From positions 775,001 through 839,000 of the forward strand of contig JAQISU010000167.1 in the NCBI GenBank assembly GCA_029339505.1: a stretch of DNA of 64,000 bases, given 5' to 3'. The translations under genes and the position numbers were made by a program. This DNA comes from Unio delphinus. Lineage: Eukaryota > Mollusca > Bivalvia > Unionida > Unionidae. Of the stretch, positions 36,449 to 46,900 are shown in pieces (position 1 is the stretch's first letter; each line of letters opens with the position of its first letter). The notes beneath the pieces are model-generated. The model did no database searches. It was not told the origin of the DNA and worked only from the letters and a program-made list of their open reading frames with translations.

Positions 36449-37299
36449 AAGAACCACTCAAGATGTGTTGTCAACTTATTGAAAAACTTGTCATATCCTG
36501 CAGTCAATTTCAAACATATTGATATATTATACATGGTATTTACTTCCAAAATGACAACCGCATAGTTAATTTACTATACCCCTCTGAAGTAAGTTAAATG
36601 TAGCTTCATGATGTCAAAACTGTATTCTAACGTCACTGGGAAATGCTATAATTTTGACATGAAAGAAAGACATTCAAGAGTAAATGCATTTGAAGTATTT
36701 GTTTTATTTTTCAATTAAAACATTAAATAATGTATTCTGATCATTTCCCAAGTTGCAAACTATACTTTGGTCATGTTTACATGTAAACCAAGTGAGAAAA
36801 GTGAGGAAAATTCCATAAATTTTGAGGCAATAGTGCAAAACTTTTCCAGCATTGAATTAAGAAAAATAAGTCCTTGATGCTACAACTTGATAACAGTAGA
36901 CATAAATATATATTTTGTTTGTAAATAATTACTTTTTTCTTTGGTACTGGTAACCTAATTTGAATCTGCACTAATGTTTGTAATGGAAAGTCAAGGGCAA
37001 TTAACTCCTGGTGAGACCATTCCATGGACACGGAAGGAATGTGATTGGTGATTACATACATAAATGATTACTATGAAAATGAAATAAGTGGACTGCTTTA
37101 TATGGTGAAATAATGATAAAAATCCAAACATGCAGACTTTTATGCACAAAAGGGGTGTGTGTGTGCTTCCTAACAATTTCAAGCCCCAGCCTGACTATGA
37201 TGTTACATCCTGTCTAAGATCCATCACAACCAGGAACAACAGGTAACCATGATGTCACAAATACTACATCAACCTACATTAGCCACTTCTTAAGAAAAC
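36449..37299. other. Composite block, non-coding stretch
   Basis: AT-rich sequence between D1 and the transposase remnant; no gene recognised. TGGCTGCAGG... at 37299 begins the transposase open frame. Confidence 0.45.
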
Positions 37300-39050
37300 A
37301 TGGCTGCAGGAAGACCTAAGAAAAAACCAAAGCATCCACAAGAGTTTAGACAACATTATCAACCATGGGTCTATGGTGTGCGAGTATGCAACAGTGACCA
37401 ACCAGGATTCAGGTCGGAATCATGCTCTGCAGCTCCACAACTAAAGCGCCCAAGGTATGATGTGTATGAAGAATCTCTATCTTCCTGTGGCCCAAATCTA
37501 GTGCCATCCAAGCTTCGCCCTGAAAAGGAGAACAAAATTGAAGCAAACTTCATTGTTGGTACACATGAAGCAACTGGTGATGACAACATGAATGAAAATG
37601 TCATCATAAACATAAAGCAAGTAAATATGATATTAGAAAAATTGTGCAAAATGCATGACATTGTTGGAGATTGCAAGGAATATATCCCACACATGAAGAG
37701 AGGTAAAAGTCAAGGACTGTGTACATTTCTGACAGTTAAATGTAAAAACTGCAATCTACAGGAAGCAGATCAGGCAGCCTTTCCCAAAAAGTGTAAAGGA
37801 CAGAGAAAGAGAGGTCCAGTCACAGGCAATTTAAACGAGATGTTGGCACGGTCTTGCTACAAGACTAAAGTTGGAGTGACTGACCTAAGATTTATCATAT
37901 ATTGCTTAAATATTCAACCTCATTCTTCCGGTTTTTTTATATAAAAAAGTTAACGAAATGTCAAATACAATAATATCTGTAAATGAATCGACTTTAGTAG
38001 AAAATCAAAAATTTGTTCATGAGGTTAATCAGCTTAGAGCTAACATACAAAGGCATGATGTACAGACACTGCATACAACCACAGACCACAGAGTAGAGGT
38101 GAGTCTGCCACGCAGTCTGTGGCTATAGTCATGGAGCATTCCACAAGTAGAAAACTTCCACTCTGCGTGTCCATTGCAAGCAAACTGTGTGGAAAGAACA
38201 CATGCCAACACCTAAACTACAAAAAAAATCATTGCACAGAAGACTTGATGTCCTCAGCAGAAACTAAATTTGCAAAAGAAAATTTAAATAAGCTTGAAAT
38301 GTTAAACATACTAAAGATTGATTCTTTAACTTGTGATGCAAGCGCCCAGCTTGAAAAAACTGTCAGGGAACATTCAGCAAAGGTTCAGAGACCCATACGT
38401 CAATTTACATGCTACGTGCATGCAATGCGAACACTGCAAAAGCATCTTAAAAATGTACATTTAATTGGTCCTTTCCCTGGTAAGGACAAACTTCTCTTTC
38501 AGCAAAAACTGGCAACTGCTATCAGGAGAAGAGTACATTTTGAGCTTATACGAATACGACATGTCACTTCTGAAGATGCATTTTTGGCCATGGCAAAGGC
38601 AGCTGTCCAAAATATTACTAAATGTTTCAGCAATGAGCATGGAAATTGTCAAAACACTTCCTCAGTCTGCCTTGCCCATTTAGCATCATATTCATCAAAA
38701 TTTCTGCCATACGGTAAACATTTAAATCTTTCTTTTGATACTTAAAAGCTTCAATCTGTTCTAAAAAAATTTCTCTGATGTCAAGCTAAGTAAAATTTCC
38801 TGTCTTCTAAACACAAATAAGTGTAAGAGCCTGCACAACAGGATTTTTACCTATGCACCTAAAACATCAGTATGGAGCAGAAATTTTGATGCATTGTCAT
38901 TCAGCCCTTCATAGCTCTGTGTATGGTATTGGAAAAACTACACTCCTATTGGCCAAGTCTCGTGGAATTGTTTCTAATCAATCTGATCCAGTATTTCACC
39001 ACATGGTAGAACGAGATCAAAGAACACTAAAAGATAGGGAGAGGAAATAG
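37300..39050 (+). pseudogene. Mutator-like transposase relative, disrupted
   Basis: Starts MAAGRPKKKPKHPQEF at 37300 and runs 214 codons, with a C-x2-C pair in LTVKCKNCNLQ, a T-G-N-L-N-E-M-L segment and KTKVGVTDLRFIIYCLNIQ. After a frameshift near 37910 it continues VNEMSNTIISVNESTLVENQ, shifts again near 38120 and resumes with SIASKLCGKNTCQHLNYKKN, DSLTCDASAQ and FLPYGKHLNL to 38745. A last frame (38853-39050) has ALHSSVYGIGKTTLLLAKSR. The order and motifs match a family of transposase-like proteins common in molluscs that I recall as Mutator-like (PF20700-type); that assignment is from memory. The catalytic residues cannot be verified. At least three breaks make it non-functional. Confidence 0.6.
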
Positions 39051-39230
39051 AGTCTTCAGTACAAATACAGACGCTACATCAAACGCAAACAAAAATGCAA
39101 CAGAAAACTTGTACAAAATTCAATGTTTGCCAATTCAATAAATAATCTTGTAACCAATGAACATTCATATACACTGTACTTTAAATCCTTTAAATTAACA
39201 CATGTAACAATTATTAAATGTACCTGACAA

Positions 39231-39601
39231 TCACAGTATACACCTCCCATAGCCTCTATGGCCTTGGCATTCACCATTGGCTTTACATGATTTTCTAGCC
39301 ATATTTACTCTTTTTGGTTCAAGTGATAAATGATCAGGATTTATGCATGTTTTTGTATGGCATCGATGTGATGCCTCACACTGAGATGGTAGAGATTTTA
39401 CCATAGTTTCGACATATAAATTTAGTCGGTGAGCCAAAACAGCCTTTCTTTTCCCACGAAAGGTTACATAAATTATTCCATAACCATGGTCATGTGGGCC
39501 TGTCCAAATGTGACGCTTGTGACTTGTGTATGTCGAGCTAAAGCTCTTTTCAATGTCATTAATTCTTGAGCTGTTAATTTAGTTTGAAATATTTCTGACA
39601 T
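39231..39601 (-). pseudogene. His-Me finger endonuclease-like ORF (zinc-binding loop), one frameshift
   Basis: On the minus strand ATG at 39601 starts MSEIFQTKLTAQELMTLKRA. A frameshift near 39510 moves to KRHIWTGPHDHGYGIIYVTF, then LAHRLNLYVETMV and CEASHRCHTKTCINPDHLSL, followed by EPKRVNMARKSC and GECQGHRGYGRCIL before the stop. The S-H-x-C-H-x-x-x-C-x-N-P-x-H-L-S-L-E-P core and the closing C...G-x-C-x-G-H...C are the hallmark of the zinc-binding loop of His-Me finger (homing-type) endonucleases (zf-His_Me_endon family). The family is about 120 residues, as here. It is tail-to-tail with the transposase remnant, with about 180 bp between. Confidence 0.75.
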
Positions 39602-40017
39602 AGCTTAATAAACCAAGACCATATGATACTACAGAATTTTTTAATCTGAAAATAAAAATGTATTAAACACCATAACAATATTTTTGTTCTGTTAATAATG
39701 TTATTTGACAATATAAAAAAATCAAAATTCTTACAAGTTCAAAGAAGAACTGATAGCATCTTATTTGAGAAAAGTGAAATTAATGAAAAAAGAATGCTAC
39801 ACAGAGGTTTCTAATTGCCACTAGTCTATGTCGTATTGCGTAAAATAGCAAGGGACATAACTCTTCTCAAGCCCACCTGCAGCCACTTAATTAAAGCAGA
39901 ATTTGGAATGAAAAGACATTTAAGTTCTAAACTGCATAAATTTAAACTAAATGAGCCAATATTAATACAAACAGCAATAAATATAACTCCATGGGTATAC
40001 ACCTGAATGCTCTTTAT
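39602..40017. other. Composite block, non-coding stretch
   Basis: Between the His-Me remnant and D2. A plus-strand frame at 39815-40006 has no recognisable motif. Confidence 0.4.
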
Positions 40018-40270
40018 GGGGGCACTCACCAGTTAGTATGTACTTTTCAGATAGTGATGCATGTGAGGTGACGTTGTTTGCATTTGTAACATGCACAATG
40101 GAGATAATGTTGGCATATCTCAATGCTACTTTGATGTAATGTGGCTGATATTTCTTTGGATACTGCACTTGTGGAAATTGTACATGATCTACTTGTGGAA
40201 ATTGTACATGATCTAAGCACATGGTATAACAAAATGGATGCTCCCATGTGCTTGAAAAATTAGCCAGAAT
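40018..40270 (-). CDS. Unidentified exon-like frame in D2
   Basis: Copy of the D1 frame: ANFSSTWEHPFCYTMCLDHV, an eight-residue in-frame repeat, then YPKKYQPHYIKVALRYANII and the YILTG end before the donor-like GTGAGT. The in-frame nature of the duplication keeps the reading frame. Function unknown. Confidence 0.33.
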
Positions 40271-40676
40271 TAATCAAAAGTACACTTAACTTTAACAGTT
40301 ATTAAACTAGGGAAAACGAATTTTGCTGAAGTAGGCAATGAACAAATTACAAAACATCTGAAAAGTAAAAAAAGTTATCAGATCATTTTTCTACAATTTA
40401 CCTCTGAAGTCCAGGAAGTGAAAATGACCATGTGGAGCTAGCAGTTTTTTTTTTACATGAGCACATCTTAAGTTAGCCCAAGCTGTATACTCTAGAACCT
40501 AAAGTACACCCATCAATCATACATCAAAATAAAGGAAATTTAAAGTTCTTCTCCCAACACCTAAGATATACAAAGTATTTATTATATTGCCAGTATAATC
40601 GGTGAAGAAATTCTGGAAAATTCTTTTTCTTTAAAATTTTAACTCTATGCAAAGTACGAAACTGTATAGCGCCACC
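40018..40676. repeat. Direct duplication D2 (pairs with 35793-36448)
   Basis: Same orientation as D1. It contains a private 24-bp tandem duplication (ACTTGTGGAAATTGTACATG...) near 40165-40212 and lacks the 25-bp segment of D1. It ends at CTGTATAGCGCCAC, where inverted arm A' begins. Confidence 0.93.
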
Positions 40677-40679
40677 ATA

Positions 40680-41010
40680 CTTGTTATGAAAAGAGAGAAG
40701 TGTAATATGTTGGCAGCAAAAAATGCCAAATTACTGACTTAATTACGATGTGAACACTGACATGCACATGAAATAACTTAAGTACCAATAGTATTGGAGA
40801 ACAAATTCATGTGACAATAAATATTGTAAAATTATTCAAATTTTTGGTAAATTTGTTGTTTTCTTACATATTATGATCACAAGTTGCACCAGGAGCAGAT
40901 CTGAATGCAAGTAAAATGCATTTTTAGTCACTGTCCCTCGAGACCCCGTTGGGAGAGTACACCCAAACCCCCCTTTTCCATTTTCAGTTTTTTTTTTTTT
41001 AAATGGTCAA
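40680..41010. repeat. Inverted-repeat arm A' (pairs with 34360-34700)
   Basis: Reverse-complement relative of arm A, starting with CTTGTTATGAAAAGAGAGAA and passing CCAATAGTATTGGAGAAC and GTGACAATAAATATTG. Confidence 0.8.
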
Positions 41011-41080
41011 AATCATGTCTGTATCATGCAAATCTTTCTTCTTATAGTAATTAATTGCACTTTTAACAGATAGATGCATT

Positions 41081-41305
41081 CTACGCTTCAATTTTTCTGT
41101 TTGCAGCTTTTTTTGGAACGGGCCGTTCCAAACTCTTCCAACTGCGATTACTGTAATTTAGATCTTTCTTGCAGAGATCACAAATTGCCAGTCCTCTAGC
41201 ATTCAGTTTTCTTATAAACTGACCAATAAAATTTCCGTAAGCTTTTTGCTCCAACCATTCCCAATTCCATACGTTTTTTAAACCTTTATCTAAACGTTTA
41301 ATCAT
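41081..41305 (-). pseudogene. Zinc-finger-like ORF remnant, right copy
   Basis: Minus-strand frame of 74 codons: NVWNWEWLEQKAYGNFIGQF, then IRKLNARGLAICDLCKKDLN, and a Lys-rich end. The pattern resembles the DNA-binding zinc-finger segment of transposon-derived, CGGBP1-like proteins (W-L...F-I-R-K-L-N...C-x2-C-K), but the distal His pair is missing. It is the inverted partner of 35385-35480; beyond it, 41500-41625 pairs with 34978-35130. Confidence 0.5.
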
Positions 41306-41499
41306 GGTCTATCTCAACCACTTGGGATTCCATGTGTTGCAAGCATGCTGCTTCTTTCCATTGCCATCAGTTTCCATTCCACGAAGATTCATTGGATGAA
41401 TGTAAACTTTTCAACCATTCAGAATACTCTTTGTGAGAGTTGTATGCTAACTAATATATGGAATGAGTAATTTACAAGGGTCACTGCAGAATGGGACTG

Positions 41500-41625
41500 G
41501 ACAGACCAATTTTTAAAAAAAACGGATTGGATATGATATAAAAAACGGACTATATGAAGATAAAATGAGTAAAGTCAGGAAAAAGTGGAATCCCAATTTT
41601 AAAACTGAGAAAAATCATGTCTGAA
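41500..41625. repeat. Inverted-repeat arm B' (pairs with 34978-35130)
   Basis: AAACGGACTATATGAAGAT, then AGTCAGGAAAAAGTGGAATC and AGAAAAATCATGTCTGA are the reverse complement, with substitutions, of the left arm B. Confidence 0.75.
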
Positions 41626-42134
41626 TATTCCTTAGTAAGACTTGACTGCACAAAGCAAAGATGGGAGATTGGTCAAACATGGTTAATAACTCTTCTAAGT
41701 GATAGTGTAAAACATCTGAAATTATACGCAGTCAAGGTCTTATCAATATAAAGCTGCTTGCCACATCTGAATGAAATGCAATAATGCTTACTGAAATTAT
41801 GTTGCAAAACAACAGATGGGCAGAAAAGGTATTACGAGTCACACACATAACAGTAACGGGTTAGAATATATGGGTGATGAAAATATCCATAAGTGCATGT
41901 AGTCTTCACTATTCATTATAACAAAAAGAAAAAAAACTCGAATGATGTAGACCAAAAAAAAATCTTTTGTTTTCTTTTATGAAACTCTCCAAGTCCTTGG
42001 AAATTAAATCACATTCCAGCTGTTGACAAGGGCAAACGTCCACCTGATGGATATTTATTAAAATAAATGCAGATTGCTTCTACCTTTTTGAAGAAGAGTA
42101 CACAAATGGCATAATATACACCTATATATATAAT

Positions 42135-42300
42135 ATACATTTTTTTTCTTATAAGATTTATCATGACCAATGTCATCGGACATTTAGACCCCTGAATCTG
42201 TGAACTAAACTTAAGATGAATAATCATTTTATTCTTATAAGATTTATCATGACCAAAGTCATCAGACAGTTAGTCCCTTGAATCCAATGAACTTACTCAA
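42135..42300. repeat. Tandem duplication of ~90 bp
   Basis: TTCTTATAAGATTTATCATG-ACCAA-GTCATC(G/A)GACA occurs at about 42147 and again at about 42233. Confidence 0.85.
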
Positions 42301-42774
42301 AACTAGTTATTTGCAAAACCCTTTATTGTTAGACCTACAATGAAGCTAACATTTGATATTTTGATCTAAAAACAATAAACCTCTTCCACACATTAAGTGC
42401 AAGCCATTTATAAACTAGAATTAAACTTGCAATGCAAGTGCTTTTTTTTCTCCAATCACAGCAACCTCGATCTTTGACCAAGAAATAATGTTACTGTACA
42501 GAAACTTGTTTTCTTCTTTCAGTGATGGTGACCTATATATTTGATCCAGTAATCGATGTTCATTCCAACCACAAGTCATCCATAAAGTTTTGTAACTGTA
42601 AATGTTGGATAACTCTTCTTCATTTAGTGAAGGTAACCCCAAAGTTTTTAATCTCTTTCGACCTCAAAATTGATAAGAGTTCTTCCTTGTCCCAAGTGCA
42701 ATTGTAAACTGTAGATCATGTAAAAGTAGAGTTCTAGTTCAGAAAAGAAAGGAGGGCGTTTCCATTTAAACATG

Positions 42775-42923
42775 CATGGTACCCAGGGAAGGCACATTTT
42801 AAAAATAAATATATGCTAGGGTACTCAGATTGCCCAAAAAGTTTATATGAAAACAATGCAAATCTCAAAATTGCATCTTTGGGTAACTATTCTGTATTAC
42901 ACATGCCTTCCCTAGGTCCCATG
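42775..42923. mobile_element. Small TIR MITE, ~149 bp
   Basis: CATGGTACCCAGGGAAGGCA at the left and its imperfect reverse complement TGCCTTCCCTAGGTCCCATG at the right. A second, inner inverted pair (GATTGCCCAAA / TTTGGGTAAC) lies inside. It is non-coding and no convincing target duplication can be defined, so the class is unknown. Confidence 0.65.
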
Positions 42924-43139
42924 TATATTTTACTAGAAGAGCCCTGAGTGACAGATGATATCATAGCATCTTAATATGCTCTGCCTTATACTGCAAACAT
43001 ACAAAATAAGTCCAAAAGATAAGCACCAAGTTATTGTTTCCTTAACTTGTTCTATAGAAAAATCTTTTTTGGCTGTTATTAGTGAATGCTTTTATAAACT
43101 CTCCATAAACAAGTGTACCATCTATATTTGCTTATAAAA

Positions 43140-43262
43140 TGGAGCCAAATGTAGACCTCTTTGATCCTGATCTGCATAATGATTTGACAGATCTTGTTCT
43201 ATGCAGTTTGTTAGGGGTAATTAGTAGAACACAGATGCTTATCTTCCAGTGCATTATGTGAT
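43140..43262. repeat. Dispersed repeat (pair with 15880-16010)
   Basis: Contains CCTGATCTGCATAATG, GCAGTTTGTTAGGGGTAATT and AGTAGAACACAGATGC; same strand as the 15.9-kb copy. Confidence 0.55.
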
Positions 43263-43904
43263 GGCAGATGAGGCCAAAGTTGTGTGCAGTTGGACCAAAC
43301 TTAAAAGCGAGTATATATGGTAGATAGAAAATGTAAACCTTATAAAGTAGAATGATATTTATGAAGAACAACATGATTATGTCAAGTTTTATGATATATA
43401 TTGGGCAAAAATACAATACTTTTATCCTAGTGACAGAAAACAATTACACTTTAATGCACAGACTGTTTACAGCTTGTAAATGTGATTGTGACGTAAGCAA
43501 AGCATTTTACAAGCATTTTACAACATGTCATATAACATGGCTTTCAGATTTTTGAGTTGTTTACTTTTAAAAATCTGTTGCTATGGAATGAGATTGAGGC
43601 AGTATGTAAATTTGTTTAATAAAACAATTCATTTAACCAATAGTAGCTTGCTTATATGGTCAAGTGTACTTGAAATATTCAGACCTGTGTCTCAGTACTC
43701 ATTCTGTTTATTCATTTTCTACAGTTGCAGCAGTTTTGCAGTGGCTTAAAAACTTTTGCAGTGGCTTAAAAACTTTTGTTCTTTTGAAAACTGAAATCCT
43801 TCAAAACATTTTAGCACAGGAAATAAATAATCTAGTGAAGTTCATATAAATTCAATTGAATCTTGTGAAAAATCACATCATGGATATCACATTACCATGA
43901 TACC

Positions 43905-46900
43905 TAGCGAGAAAGCTAATTCAGTTATCCATCATTTTCTTTTCCATTTAATACACTAGATAGGCTCATAGCTAATTCAGTTATCCATCATTTCTTCCTC
44001 TTTAATACACTTGATAGCTCAAATCTAATTCAGTTATCCATCATTTTCTTTTCCTCTTTAATACACCTGACAGACTCAAAGCTAATTCAGTTATCCATCA
44101 TTTTCTTTACTTGATAGGCTTAAAGCTAACTCAGGTTATCTATCCATCATTTTCTTTTCCTCTTTAATACACTTGATAAGCTCAAAGCTAATTAAGTTAT
44201 CCATCAGTTTTTCCCCTCTTTAATACACTTGATAAGCTCAAATCTAATTCAGTTATCCATCATTTTCTTTTCCTCTTTAATACACTTGATAAGCTCAAAT
44301 CTAATTCAGTTATCCATCATTTTTTTCCCTCTTTAATACACTTGATAAGCTCAAAGCTAATTCAGTTATCCATCATTTTCTTTTCCTCTTTAATACACTT
44401 GATAAGCTCAAAGCTAATTCAGTTATCCATCATTTTTTTCCCTCTTTAATACACTTGATAAGCTCAAATCTAATTCAGTTATCCATCATTTTCGTTTCCT
44501 TTTTAATACACCTGACAGACTCAAATCTAATTCAGTTATCCATCATGTTCTTTTCCTCTTTAATACACTTGATAAGCTCAAATCTAATTCAGTTATCCAT
44601 CATGTTCTTTTCCTCTTTAATACACTTGATAAGCTCGAATCTAATTCAGTTATCCATCATTTTCTTTTCCTCTTTAATACACTTGACAGACTCAAATCTA
44701 ATTCAGTTATCCATCATTTTCTTTACTTGATAGGCTTAAAGCTAACTCAGGTTATCTATCCATCATTTTCTTTTCCTCTTTAATACACTTGATAAGCTCA
44801 AAGCTAATTAAGTTATCCATCAGTTTTTCCCCTCTTTAATACACTTGATAAGCTCAAATCTAATTCAGTTATCCATCATTTTCTTTTCCACTTTAATACA
44901 CTTGATAAGCTCAAAGCTAATTAAGTTATCCATCATTTTTTTCCCTCTTTAATACACTCGATAAGCTCAAATCTAATTCAGTTATCCATAATTTTCTTTT
45001 CCTCTTTAATACACCTGACAGACTCAATGCTAATTCAGCTATCAATCATTTTCTTTACTTGATAGACTCAAAGTTAACTCCGGTTATCTATCCATCATTT
45101 TCTTTTCCACTTTAATACACTTGATAAGCTCAAAGCTAATTCAGTTATCCATCATTTTTTTCCCTCTTTAATACACTTGATAAGCTCAAATCTAATTCAG
45201 TTATCCATCATTTTCTTTTCCTCTTTAATACACCTGACAGACTCAAATCTAATTCAGTTATCCATCATTTTCTTTACTTGATAGGCTCAAAGCTAACTCA
45301 GGTAATCTATCCATCATTTTCTTTTCCACTTTAATACACTTGATAACCTCAAAGCTAATTAAGTTATCCATCATTTTTTTTCCCTCTTTAATACAATTGA
45401 TAAGCTCAAATCTAATTCAGTTATCCATCATTTTCTTTTCCTCTTTAATACACTTAATAAGCTCAAAGCTAATTCAGTTATCCATCATTTTCTTTTGCTC
45501 TTTAATACACTTGATAAGCTCAAATCTAATTCAGTTATCCATCATTTTCTTTTCCTCTTTAATACACTTGATAAGCTCAAAGCTAATTAAGTTATCCATC
45601 ATTTTTTTTTATCTCTTTAATACACTTGATAAGCTCAAATCTAATTCAGTTATCCATCATTTTCTTTTCCTCTTTAATATGCCTGACAGACTCTAAGCTA
45701 ATTCAGTTATCCATCATTTTCTTTACTTGATAGGCTCAAAGCTAACTCACGTTATCTATCCATCATTTTCTTTTCCACTTTAATACACTTGATAAGCTCA
45801 AATCTAATTCAGTTATCCATCATTTTCTTTTCCTCTTTAATACACTTGATAAGCTCAAAGCTAATTCAGTTATCCATCATTTTCTTCCCTCTTTAATACA
45901 CTTGATAAGCTCAAATCTACTTCAGTTATCCGTCATTTTCTTTCCCTCTTTAATACACTTGATAAGCTGAAATCTAATTCAGTTATCCATAATTTTCTTT
46001 TCCTCTTTAATACACTTGATAAGCTCAAAGCTAATTCAGTTATCCATCATTTTTTTCCCTCTTTAATACACTTGATAAGCTCAAATCTAATTCAGTTATC
46101 CGTCATTTTCTTTTCCTCTTTAATACACCTGACAGACTCAATTCTAATTCAGTTATCCATCATTTTCTTTTCCTCTTTAATACACTTGATAAGCTCAAAT
46201 CTATTTCAGTTATCCATCATTTTCTTTTCCTCTTTAATACACTTGATAAGCTCAAATCTAATTCAGTTATCCATCATTTTCTTTTCCTCTTTAATACACC
46301 TGACAGACTCACCACTAATACAGTTATCCATCATTTTCTTTACTTGATAGGCTCAAAGCTAACTCCGGTTATCTATCCATCATTTTCTTTTCCACTTTAA
46401 TACACTTGATAAGCTCAAAGCTAATTAAGTTGACCATCATTTTTTTTCCCTCTTTAATACACTTGATAAGCTCAAAGCTAATTCAGTTATCCATCATTTT
46501 ATTTTCCTCTTTAATACACTTGATAAGCTCAAAGCTAATTCAGTTATCCATCATTTTCTTTTCCTCTTTAATACACCTGACAGACTCAATGCTAATTCAG
46601 CTATCCATCATTTTCTTTACTTGATAGGCTCAAAGCTAACTCCGGTTATCTATCCATCATTTTCTTTTCCTCTTTAATACACTTGATAAGCTCAAAGCAA
46701 ATTAAGTTATCCATCATTTTTTTTCCCTCTTTAATACACCTGACAGACTCAAATCTAATTCAGTTATCCATCATTTTCTTTACTTGATAGGCTCAAAGCT
46801 AACTCAGGTAATCTATCCATCATTTTCTTTTCCACTTTAATACACTTGATAACCTCAAAGCTAATTAAGTTATCCATCATTTTTTTTCCCTCTTTAATAC

